64,000 nucleotides of DNA from an uncultured Bacilli bacterium (GTDB lineage: Bacteria > Bacillota_I > Bacilli_A > RF39 > UBA660): assembly GCA_944358305.1 (NCBI GenBank), contig CALVQK010000002.1, positions 1 to 64,000 of the forward strand, given 5' to 3'. Shown in pieces: positions 47,332 through 54,929 of the stretch. The notes below the pieces were generated by a model, which ran no database searches, was not told where the DNA came from, and worked only from the letters and a program-made list of their open reading frames with translations. The stretch's first letter is position 1, and each line of letters opens with the position of its first letter. Both the position numbers and the translations under genes were made by a program.

Positions 47332-48231
47332 TTATATTTTTAAGTATTTTCTAACAGCAGAAGCTGATCCTATCATACCCACAATTATACCTATTACTAG
47401 GACAATTCCTGATACCATATATATAAATGGCTCTGGTTCAATTAGAGTGATCATTCTACTGTAAAGGTATCCATCAAAATGATTATATAGGGCAATGTAT
47501 CCAAAACACACGATCAGTATTGGAATGATTGAACCAAATAATCCTAATACCATACCTTCTACTATAAATGGAGTTTTAATTGTAAAATTAGAGGCTCCTA
47601 CTAGACGCATAATTGATATTTCTCTTTTTCTTGAAAAGATTGTTAATTTAATTGTGTTTATGATTAAAAATACAGTTACAAGTACTAAAGCAATAACCAT
47701 ACCATATGAAACATTTTGAGCTGCTTCAAAGGCAGAAATTAAATTATCTACCATTCCTTCCCCATAACGGACAGAGCTTACTTTATCTAGTTTCTCAATA
47801 CGTTCTGCTGTATTAGAAATTTTTTCAACATCTTTAACTTTTACTTGAAAAGTATCTTTTAGGGGATTATCTTCCTCACTCCAAGTACTCATTACTTCAT
47901 TAAATACTTCATTTTCTTTGCTCATCTCTTCTTTAATAGCAGATTTACTTTGATATGTTAGAGACTCTACATTAGTCATACTTTCTAAACTTTCTCTTAT
48001 ATCATTTACTTGTTCTTCAGTTGTATCATTATCGAGGAAAACTACTATCGTTAAGTCTTTTTCCATTTCTCTTGTAAAACTTTGGACATTAAAAGTTACA
48101 ATAATTGAAATAGCTACTATAATTAAAGTAATTGTGATACAAGAAATAGAAGCTAGAGAAAGGCTGAAATTTCTAAAGACACTTTTAAAAGCATCTCTAA
48201 TACTTCTTCTTAACATTCTAAAAAATTTCAT
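47332..48231 (-). CDS. ftsX: Cell-division protein FtsX
   Basis: 299-aa membrane subunit of the FtsEX ABC complex: N-terminal TM1, a large outer domain (about 50-170), then three TM helices with the FtsX-family stretch NTIKLTIFSRKREISIMRLVGASNFTI split over two segments. It transmits ATP hydrolysis by FtsE to outer hydrolases. Its start overlaps ftsE by 4 nt. Confidence 0.95.
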   Translation of the reverse strand: MKFFRMLRRSIRDAFKSVFRNFSLSLASISCITITLIIVAISIIVTFNVQSFTREMEKDLTIVVFLDNDTTEEQVNDIRESLESMTNVESLTYQSKSAIKEEMSKENEVFNEVMSTWSEEDNPLKDTFQVKVKDVEKISNTAERIEKLDKVSSVRYGEGMVDNLISAFEAAQNVSYGMVIALVLVTVFLIINTIKLTIFSRKREISIMRLVGASNFTIKTPFIVEGMVLGLFGSIIPILIVCFGYIALYNHFDGYLYSRMITLIEPEPFIYMVSGIVLVIGIIVGMIGSASAVRKYLKI

Positions 48232-48917
48232 TCTTCATAGCCTCCTTTCTCAAGATGCTTAATAAGCCTACCATCTTTTAGGAGAATAACTTCTTTTTTC
48301 ATTTTATTAACTATTTCTTTATCGTGCGTAGCCATGATAATGGTAGTACCACATGTTTTATTTATTTCTTCTAGAACTTTAACAATTTCCATACTACGAT
48401 CTGGATCAAGGTTTCCTGTTGGCTCATCACATAATAGTATTCTTGGCTCATTAACAATTGCTCTTGCTATTGCAACACGTTGTTGTTCTCCTCCTGATAA
48501 TTGATCTGGATAGTTATGAATTTTAGCTTTTAGACCTACTAATTCTAAGGCTTTTAAAACTTTTTTTCTAGTTTCTTGTTTAGTAGCTCCTATAGCTTCC
48601 ATCGTAAAAGCAACATTTTCATAAACAGTTAATTTAGGTAAAAGACGATAGTCTTGGAAGACTATACCTAGTTTTCTTCTTAATTTATATACTTTACTGT
48701 TTCTTAATTTTGCAACATTAATACCACCTACTATTATCTCTCCGCTAGTTGGCTTTTCTTCACGGTAAAGCATCTTAATAAAAGTACTTTTACCAGATCC
48801 TGAACCTCCTATTACAAAAACAAAAGATCCTTTTTTTATATTAATGCTTAAATCATAGATAGCAGTTACACCATTTTTATATTGTTTATTTACATTTTTG
48901 ACTCTAATTAAATCCAT
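48228..48917 (-). CDS. ftsE: Cell-division ATP-binding protein FtsE
   Basis: 229-aa ABC ATPase: Walker A GGSGSGKST, signature LSGGEQQRVAIARAI, Walker B LLCDEPTG, H-loop ATHD. It binds FtsX. The start at 48917 follows GGATG at moderate spacing. In B. subtilis FtsEX is also needed for timely sporulation. Confidence 0.96.
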   Translation of the reverse strand: MDLIRVKNVNKQYKNGVTAIYDLSINIKKGSFVFVIGGSGSGKSTFIKMLYREEKPTSGEIIVGGINVAKLRNSKVYKLRRKLGIVFQDYRLLPKLTVYENVAFTMEAIGATKQETRKKVLKALELVGLKAKIHNYPDQLSGGEQQRVAIARAIVNEPRILLCDEPTGNLDPDRSMEIVKVLEEINKTCGTTIIMATHDKEIVNKMKKEVILLKDGRLIKHLEKGGYEE

Positions 48918-48940
48918 TGACATCATCCTATTCACAGTTA

Positions 48941-48959
48941 AGTATAACATATTTCGACA
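48941..48959 (-). promoter_or_regulatory. ftsE promoter with a 0A-box-like heptamer
   Basis: On the minus strand an extended -10 TGTTATACT (48946-48941 for TATACT) is preceded by TGTCGAA (48959-48953), which sits in the -35 region. It is the only candidate for a Spo0A site at this gene; a 7-mer match could be chance. Confidence 0.45.
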
Positions 48960-49017
48960 TCTTATGTATATAGTAAATTATTGGCAGTTTGACAAGCATA
49001 GACAAAAAAAGAGAATA

Positions 49018-49800
49018 TTATTTTATTTTTATTCCCATCTCATCGAAAATAAGTTTTGCTTCTCTTAAAATCGTACTTTTTGCAGAATATTGTTTTAAAG
49101 GTTTTACATCAGCATTCAGTCTTAAGGTTATTTTACCGTCGTTATATTCCTGTACACCTTTATAATGTACTTCTTCTACTAAATCTTCTATCTTTTCGTT
49201 ACAGGATTTAATAACTTTATCAAGAGCCTTCTCTACTTTTTTTAAATCTATATCACTTGAAAAAGTAAAATCAACGGTTGTTTTAGATGATACTTTCGAA
49301 TAATTTATAATATCCCCGATATTTCTATTTGCATAGACTCTAACATCTCCTAAATAGTTTCTAACTTTCGTACTTTTTAGCCCAACACTACTTACTGTTC
49401 CTCTAAAACCATCTATTTCTACTATATCTCCTACATTATATTGGTCATCTAAAATAATAAATAAACCTGCTATCAAATCTTTTAACATATCTTGAAGAGC
49501 TAAGCCAACAACAACTGCTACTATACCTAAACCAGCAAGGAAGGCAGTAACTTTAACGCCAAAAAGTCCTAAGATAATAATTACATCAATTAAAACAAAA
49601 ATATACTTCAAGCAACTTATAAATAATGTTAATAAAGTAAATCTTCTTTTTTGCATTGCTGTCGCTCTATGTTTTTTTCGTTCAATATATTGACGGGTAC
49701 AAGATGACAAAAAATTATAAATTAGTATTGTTAAAATAACAACAATTAAAATACCCCAAAACTGGATTGATAAAAATACTTTTTCAAATAACTCTAACAT
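49018..49800 (-). CDS. MscS-family mechanosensitive channel
   Basis: 260 aa: three TM helices (about 12-30, 60-80, 85-110), the pore helix with FLAGLGIVAVVVGLALQDMLKD, then the cytoplasmic beta domain (QYNVGDIVEIDGFRGTVSSVGLKST). It releases solutes under hypo-osmotic shock. A run of eight G (minus strand) lies about 90 nt upstream. Confidence 0.93.
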   Translation of the reverse strand: MLELFEKVFLSIQFWGILIVVILTILIYNFLSSCTRQYIERKKHRATAMQKRRFTLLTLFISCLKYIFVLIDVIIILGLFGVKVTAFLAGLGIVAVVVGLALQDMLKDLIAGLFIILDDQYNVGDIVEIDGFRGTVSSVGLKSTKVRNYLGDVRVYANRNIGDIINYSKVSSKTTVDFTFSSDIDLKKVEKALDKVIKSCNEKIEDLVEEVHYKGVQEYNDGKITLRLNADVKPLKQYSAKSTILREAKLIFDEMGIKIK

Positions 49801-49888
49801 ATTACCACTCTTTCCTATATTTATATTTAAAAAATAGAAAAGTTTAAATAGGCGATAATAGTAGTATTAAAAAGTATTTATTAAACGA

Positions 49889-49896
49889 CCCCCCCC
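49889..49896. repeat. Homopolymer C8 tract (G8 on the minus strand)
   Basis: Eight consecutive C in an AT-rich intergenic region, about 90 nt upstream of the mscS start. Tracts of this length can slip in replication. See findings. Confidence 0.7.
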
Positions 49897-49979
49897 AGGT
49901 AACTATTTGTGAATTTGTTAGCATTTTAAAACACCACTTTCTTTTAGATCTTTATTGTTATATTTAGTATAGCACAAAA

Positions 49980-50010
49980 ATGAAAAAAGGTTGCATAAAT
50001 ATGCACCTTG
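49980..50010 (-). terminator. Terminator after the 135-aa gene
   Basis: On the minus strand AAGGTGCATA pairs with TATGCAACCTT, followed by TTTTTTC. It lies in the first copy of the direct repeat. Confidence 0.75.
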
Positions 50011-50033
50011 TTAACTTAATTAGACAAACTAAA
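49998..50033 (+). repeat. Direct repeat, copy A
   Basis: 36 bp from AATATGCACCTTG to AAACTAAA; 33 of 36 positions match copy B at 50557-50592. The two copies bracket the 135-aa gene. Confidence 0.8.
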
Positions 50034-50076
50034 TAGACTATTAACTTTTTCTTTAACTTGCATTTCAACCTAGAAA

Positions 50077-50484
50077 CTAATCTTTTCTACTATTAATTTC
50101 CTTATATGTCCCGTTTACATCTTGATAAAGTTTTTCATTTATAATTTTGTAAAAATGAATCTTTGTTTTTAAAATATTTTTAAGTTTTTCTAAGGAATCT
50201 CTTATATCTTGTTCAGTAAGATTATTATTATATTCTATTAGCTTAGATAAAGCAATAAAAGCCCCATCATCTTTTATTATTCTAATATTAAAGCAATTAA
50301 ACTCTCCTTCAAAATAAATCGTATAAGAATTAGGTATATATTTAAGCTTTAATTTAAACCAACCATGATGATTAAAAGCTGTTTCTATTTCTTCCATCAC
50401 TATGTCATTTTCAAATTGTTGAGATATTTCTTTTTTTATATATTCTATGGCTTCTTGGCCTATCAGATATTTACTTAATCCCAT
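50077..50484 (-). CDS. Hypothetical protein (135 aa), orphan
   Basis: Soluble protein starting MGLSKYLIGQEAIEYIKKE with an aromatic-rich middle (FNHHGWFKLKLKYIPNSYTIYFEGEFN). No motif recognised. The ATG at 50484 is about 11 nt from AAGGAG; an in-frame TTG at 50496 is directly at that site and is too close. The gene is bracketed by the two copies of a direct repeat, which suggests insertion or local duplication. Confidence 0.6.
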   Translation of the reverse strand: MGLSKYLIGQEAIEYIKKEISQQFENDIVMEEIETAFNHHGWFKLKLKYIPNSYTIYFEGEFNCFNIRIIKDDGAFIALSKLIEYNNNLTEQDIRDSLEKLKNILKTKIHFYKIINEKLYQDVNGTYKEINSRKD

Positions 50485-50556
50485 GTTATAAATCAACTCC
50501 TTCTATAAATATATATTAAACAATATATCAATCTTTTTTGTGCAGAAAGTTACATG

Positions 50557-50592
50557 AATATGTGCCTTGTTAACTTAATTAGATAAACTAAA
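50557..50592 (+). repeat. Direct repeat, copy B
   Basis: 36 bp, 33 identical to copy A. It includes the last codons and stop of the first YitT-family gene. Confidence 0.8.
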
Positions 50593-51442
50593 CGCCGCCT
50601 TTTACTTCATAAGCATCTGTTACAATAAAAAAGGCCTTGGGATCTATTTCTTTGATTCCTTCTTTTAGTTTAAAATAATCTCTTGTAGGGACAACTGCTA
50701 ATAATACTCTTCTTTTCTTTTTTAAAAAGCCACCCTTTACATCAAAAATAGTAACAGTATGATGCAACGTGTTAATTAGGTATTCTTTTACTTTTTCTTC
50801 TTTACTTGTCGTTATATAAAAAGCTTTATTTTTGGAAATACCTAATATTACTTTATCAATTACGACACCACTAATATATATAATTATAAAAGCATATAAC
50901 ATCATATTGAAGCCAAAATAAGATCCTCCTATTAAAACTACAATAAAATTAATTACCATAGTACTTTTCGCAAGAGAGATATGAAAATATTTATAAACTA
51001 TTTGGCTTATAATATTTAAGCCACCATTACTAAAACCCACTTTATACATAAGGCCATTAGTTATTCCTAGAAGTATTCCTATTAAAATACTAATTAAGAT
51101 TAAATCTGATGTATCTATTACAATAAAGCGAGCGATAGGCTCTGTTAAAGAAACAAATAGGGGATAAATAAGAGTAGCGACTAGGGAACCTGCAGTTTGA
51201 TCTAATCCTAAAAATAAATAACTTATACCTAATAAAATAAGAGATCCTACTAATATGATTAAAGATGGAGAAATATCAAAGATATGATTTATAATAATAG
51301 CTACACCATTCATTCCACCTGTTACTAGATTAGTAGGATATAATAAGAGATTAAAGACTAAAGCTGAAATAAAAAGACTAAATATCAATACTCCATATCT
51401 ATACCATAGTTTAGTTTTGTCTATTTTTAATAGTCTAGACAT
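50588..51442 (-). CDS. YitT-family membrane protein with DUF2179 domain (copy 1)
   Basis: 284 aa with five or six TM segments (about residues 15-190, including VTGGMNGVAIIINHIFD) and a C-terminal cytoplasmic DUF2179 domain ending KEGIKEIDPKAFFIVTDAYEVKGG. B. subtilis yvjA, of the same family, also lies after prfB. The start at 51442 overlaps nothing and is 1 nt from the stop of its paralogue. Transported substrate unknown. Confidence 0.85.
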   Translation of the reverse strand: MSRLLKIDKTKLWYRYGVLIFSLFISALVFNLLLYPTNLVTGGMNGVAIIINHIFDISPSLIILVGSLILLGISYLFLGLDQTAGSLVATLIYPLFVSLTEPIARFIVIDTSDLILISILIGILLGITNGLMYKVGFSNGGLNIISQIVYKYFHISLAKSTMVINFIVVLIGGSYFGFNMMLYAFIIIYISGVVIDKVILGISKNKAFYITTSKEEKVKEYLINTLHHTVTIFDVKGGFLKKKRRVLLAVVPTRDYFKLKEGIKEIDPKAFFIVTDAYEVKGGV

Positions 51443-51443
51443 A

Positions 51444-52292
51444 CTAAGCACCACCTTTTACTTCATAAGAATCCATAACGACAAAGAAAGCATCTTTATC
51501 AATCATATGAATTCCTTCTTTTAACTTATAATATTCCCTTGTTGGAACAACACTCATTAAGACTGTTTGATTTTTGCTATTATAACCACCTTTAGCAATG
51601 AATTCTGTGACACCATGATGTAATTCATCTATAACAAAGTTTTTAACTTCTTTTTCTTTACTAGTAATGATATAAAATGCTTTTGAATCTGATATACCTA
51701 ATACTACTTTATCAGTAAGAGTAGATATTAAATAAAGAATAATTAAAGAGTACATTAAGTGATTAAAACCAAAGACAAAAGCACCTAGTACAATGATTAA
51801 ACCATCTGTAAAAAACATACTATTACCAAGACTTATTTTAAATATTTTAGAAACGATCATATTTAGAATATCAGTACCACCAGTTGAATAACCTGCTCTA
51901 AAAATTAAACCAGCACCTATTCCTTGTAATACGCCTCCAAAAACAGCTATTAAGATCATTTCACTTTCTTTAAAACTAATATAAGTAGATAAGTGTTCTG
52001 TTAAGCTTACAAAAACGGGAAAAAGAATTGAACCTAATATTGTCGCTTTAGTTTTTTCTTTTCCTAAAACCAAGAACGATAATATAATTAGGAAAACGTT
52101 TGCAACTGAGATGATTGTTGAAGGATTAAGACCAAAGAAATACTTTAATATTAATGAGAAACCACTAACCCCTCCTGCTACTAAATTATTAGGAGACATA
52201 AAAAGATTAAAAGCTAATGCTACTAAAAAGCAACCTATAATAAATTCAATTAATTCTTTAATTTTAATTTTAGGCTTAATCGCTTCTTTCAT
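51444..52292 (-). CDS. YitT-family membrane protein with DUF2179 domain (copy 2)
   Basis: 282 aa, a tandem paralogue of the gene just downstream: NLVAGGVSGFSLILKYFFG in TM2, SKAFYIITSKEKEV in the linker, and KEGIHMIDKDAFFVVMDSYEVKGG at the end. The last 30 residues of the two are almost the same, so a tandem duplication is likely. It overlaps prfB by 17 nt. Confidence 0.85.
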   Translation of the reverse strand: MKEAIKPKIKIKELIEFIIGCFLVALAFNLFMSPNNLVAGGVSGFSLILKYFFGLNPSTIISVANVFLIILSFLVLGKEKTKATILGSILFPVFVSLTEHLSTYISFKESEMILIAVFGGVLQGIGAGLIFRAGYSTGGTDILNMIVSKIFKISLGNSMFFTDGLIIVLGAFVFGFNHLMYSLIILYLISTLTDKVVLGISDSKAFYIITSKEKEVKNFVIDELHHGVTEFIAKGGYNSKNQTVLMSVVPTREYYKLKEGIHMIDKDAFFVVMDSYEVKGGA

Positions 52293-53389
52293 TTAGTCCT
52301 CCTTTTAGACTACTTTCAATAAAACTATCTAAAGATCCATCTAAAACACCTTTAGTATCACTAGTTTCATAACCTGTACGATGGTCTTTGACTAATGAAT
52401 AAGGATGTAAAATATAACTTCTAATTTGACTTCCAAAATCTATATTAGATTGAACTCCTTTTTCTTTAGCTAATTCTTGTTCTTTTTTTTGTTCTTCTAA
52501 TACATATAATTTGCTTTTTAGCACTTGTAAAGCTGTCTCTTTATTTTGAATTTGACTTCTTTCATTTTGACAAGTTACAACTATTTTGGTAGGTAAGTGA
52601 GTGATACGAACAGCACTATCTGTTGTATTTACTCCTTGTCCACCTGCTCCAGTTGATCTATAAACATCTATTTTTAAATCTTTTTCATTTATATCTATTT
52701 TTATCTCTTTAGAAATTTCTGGAGTTACATCAATACTAGCAAAGGAAGTATGACGTCTATTAGAAGAATCAAATGGTGATAGTCTTACTAAGCGATGTAC
52801 TCCTTTTTCATTTTTTAAATAACCATAAGCATAGTCTCCTTTTACTTTAAAGGAAACACTTTTAATTCCTGCTTCTTCACCAGCTTGATAATCAAGAAGT
52901 TCAATTTTAAAGTTCTTCTTCTCACAATATCTTGTATACATTCTATAAAGCATTGAAGCCCAGTCACATGACTCTGTTCCTCCTGCGCCAGGATGAATTT
53001 CAACAATACAGTTATTTTTATCATATGGTTTGTTAAATAAAAGATATATACTTAATTCTTTTAAGTCAGCTTTTATTCTCTTATTATCTTCTTCAATAGT
53101 ATCTAATAAGTCTTTATCATTTTCTTCATCAAGCATTTCTAAAAGTTCTAAAGAATCTGATATTTTTTTCTTTAAGTCAATTAGCTTTGAAGTTTGATCT
53201 TTTAGACTTTTAAGTTCACTTATAATAGACTCTGCTTTAGTATTATCATTCCAAAAACCTTCTTTTGTTGTTTCTTGTTCTAATTTTTCTTGTTCTTTTA
53301 ATTTGTTATCAGCGTCAAAGTGACCTCCATAAACTTAATATTTCTTCTTTTTCATTTGTTAATTCCTTTAATAGTTCAAATTTACTCAT
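52276..53389 (-). CDS. prfB: Peptide chain release factor 2, with programmed +1 frameshift
   Basis: RF2 (about 370 aa in total) recognises UAA and UGA. Frame 1 (53389-53315) encodes MSKFELLKELTNEKEEILSL WRSL and a TGA. A GGAGG lies 3 nt before CTT TGA C, the classical frameshift site; ribosomes move to the second frame (53316-52276). The anticodon motif is SPF and the catalytic motif is GAGGQGVN. The internal stop keeps RF2 under autoregulation. Confidence 0.97.
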
Positions 53390-53412
53390 CTTTACCAACT
53401 CTCTTTATTAGT

Positions 53413-53441
53413 ATTATACAAGATATTTATTTTTATAACAA
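53413..53441 (-). promoter_or_regulatory. Promoter of prfB
   Basis: On the minus strand, -35 TTGTTA (53441-53436), 17 nt, -10 TATAAT (53418-53413). Confidence 0.75.
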
Positions 53442-53450
53442 AATATTTTT

Positions 53451-53480
53451 TTGTATATTTATTTTAATAATGCATATATT
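53451..53480 (+). promoter_or_regulatory. Candidate promoter of the small RNA
   Basis: TTGTAT (53451-53456), 18 nt, TATATT (53475-53480). It is divergent from the prfB promoter. Confidence 0.5.
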
Positions 53481-53486
53481 ATTAAT

Positions 53487-53565
53487 GAGGAAGGTTCACT
53501 GTTAAGTGTGAAGATCCTCTATATTATAGATTGAACTGTTAGATTTGTTCTAGCAGTTCTTTTTT
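53487..53565 (+). ncRNA. Candidate stand-alone small RNA (about 79 nt)
   Basis: The plus strand holds three consecutive hairpins. The first is GAGGA...TCCTC with an inner TTCAC/GTGTGAA stem (53487-53519). The second is TCTATA/TATAGA (about 53518-53531). The third is an 11-bp stem GAACTGTTAGA / TCTAGCAGTTC (53533-53559) followed by six T. A promoter lies directly upstream. No reading frame of useful length with a ribosome binding site is present, and it lies between the divergent prfB and the convergent kinase gene. No RNA family was recognised. Confidence 0.6.
53533..53565 (+). terminator. Terminator of the candidate small RNA
   Basis: Perfect 11-bp stem with a G-T pair, 5-nt loop, then TTTTTT. 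The opposite strand has no T run, so it acts on plus-strand transcription. Confidence 0.8.
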
Positions 53566-54343
53566 ATTTTCTTTTAATTGTATTAGATAAATCTAAGGAT
53601 GGTAAAAGGGTAGAAAAATACTCTACATCTTCTTTATTTTCTAATCTTTTAAAATAATCATATAAAGTATGATTATTTAAAGGAGCGATTACTTTATTAT
53701 ATAGTTCTTTTATATTTATAGCATGTGTTTCTTTCGATATGAATATTTCTAAATCCATATCTAATAATAATGACAGACTAGAAATCATCGTTTTGATATT
53801 ATCGGTATATTTGGAAGCAAGATTTATTTTATTTGAGTTTTCATCAGGCATGATTAAATAACATTGTTGAAATTTATATTCATCACCAGGAAATCTCATA
53901 TAGTCTAAATCTATTAGATAACCATTACCATTAGTAGATACTAAAAAATTATCTGAATGAATATCTCCTAAATAGATGTTATTTTGATGAAGAAAGCTTA
54001 AAGCTTTATAAACATCATTTATAGCTTTTATTTTTGTTTTTAAATCTAAATTTTTACCAATTGCATTTCTAAATGTTAAGGAATCAGGGATAAACTCCAT
54101 AATATAACCGGAAAAGCTTCCATTTATATAAATTTTATCATAAATTTGAGGAGTATTTGGTATAGGCATATTTATCCTAAAATCTACATTACGTTCCACT
54201 TCGTCCTGAAAAGAATAAAAATCTCTAAATACTTTGTAAATAACTTTATTGTTAACTATATATATGTAACCGCCATTATTATGAGTATCAACAGACAGAT
54301 TTAGTAATGGTAATTTTTCTAACTCTTGTTCTGTTATGTTCAT
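53564..54343 (-). CDS. Protein-kinase-fold protein (eukaryotic-like, small)
   Basis: 259 aa. N-terminal lobe: nucleotide-binding Lys in VIYKVF. Catalytic loop LGDIHSDNFLV (HRD-like GDIHSDN with the Asp) and a DFG-like IDLDYMRF. It resembles small aminoglycoside- or lipopolysaccharide-kinase-like proteins more than serine/threonine kinases with extracellular domains. No membrane segment. The substrate is unknown. Its presence between secA and prfB breaks the usual order. Confidence 0.75.
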   Translation of the reverse strand: MNITEQELEKLPLLNLSVDTHNNGGYIYIVNNKVIYKVFRDFYSFQDEVERNVDFRINMPIPNTPQIYDKIYINGSFSGYIMEFIPDSLTFRNAIGKNLDLKTKIKAINDVYKALSFLHQNNIYLGDIHSDNFLVSTNGNGYLIDLDYMRFPGDEYKFQQCYLIMPDENSNKINLASKYTDNIKTMISSLSLLLDMDLEIFISKETHAINIKELYNKVIAPLNNHTLYDYFKRLENKEDVEYFSTLLPSLDLSNTIKRK

Positions 54344-54403
54344 CTAGTCATCTCTCTTTCAAAATAATATTATAACAATTGTTTATGATAAAGTCTATGT
54401 AAC

Positions 54404-54434
54404 AAAAAAGTATTAACCTTTTTGTTAATACTTA
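54404..54434 (-). terminator. Terminator after the second NUDIX gene
   Basis: On the minus strand AGTATTAAC pairs with GTTAATACT, followed by TTTTTTG. Confidence 0.85.
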
Positions 54435-54460
54435 GTAATTTTATTTCTAATAATACTCTA

Positions 54461-54868
54461 TCAAATTAATCCTAAATCTTCTAACATTTGTTTATGATCA
54501 TATGCTAGTGGCATTGTTCTTATTTCTTCTTTTGTAAACCATTTTACTTCATCGCATTCACTTACAGGTTTAGGTGTACCGCTAATAATATCACAGGTGT
54601 GTGGTAGGCATATAAATGTTTTTGTGGGATGTCTACCAATTCTATCATAATATTTACCTACAAATTTAATATTGCCAAGTTCAACACCAATTTCTTCCAT
54701 GGCCTCTCTTTTTAGGGCATCTTTTACTTCTTCTCCCCACTCTATAGCACCTGCTATTAAGCCCCAGTAGCCAGTATAAGCACCTGCTGTCCTATGCATT
54801 AATAATATTTCGCCTTTATCATTTGTGATGATACCATCTACACCTACATATGGATGATCTGGTTTCAT
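54461..54868 (-). CDS. NUDIX hydrolase, ADP-ribose/MutT type
   Basis: 135 aa. Nudix box GAIEWGEEVKDALKREAMEEIG (family GX5EX7REUXEEXGU). The N-terminus HPYVGVDGIITNDKGEILL and the C-terminal SECDEVKWFTKEEI are those of NUDIX hydrolases acting on ADP-ribose or nucleotides. It lies between secA and the kinase gene, an insertion relative to the usual hpf-secA-prfB order. Confidence 0.85.
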   Translation of the reverse strand: MKPDHPYVGVDGIITNDKGEILLMHRTAGAYTGYWGLIAGAIEWGEEVKDALKREAMEEIGVELGNIKFVGKYYDRIGRHPTKTFICLPHTCDIISGTPKPVSECDEVKWFTKEEIRTMPLAYDHKQMLEDLGLI

Positions 54869-54929
54869 ATTTTTTCCTTCTTTCCTTTATTTCATTTTAT
54901 CAAATTCATTATATACAGTATACAGCAAG

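Noticed and set aside
53320-53505. Plus-strand 61-codon frame upstream of the candidate small RNA
   Set aside because: Hydrophobic low-complexity product with no ribosome binding site; it overlaps the prfB start and its promoter.
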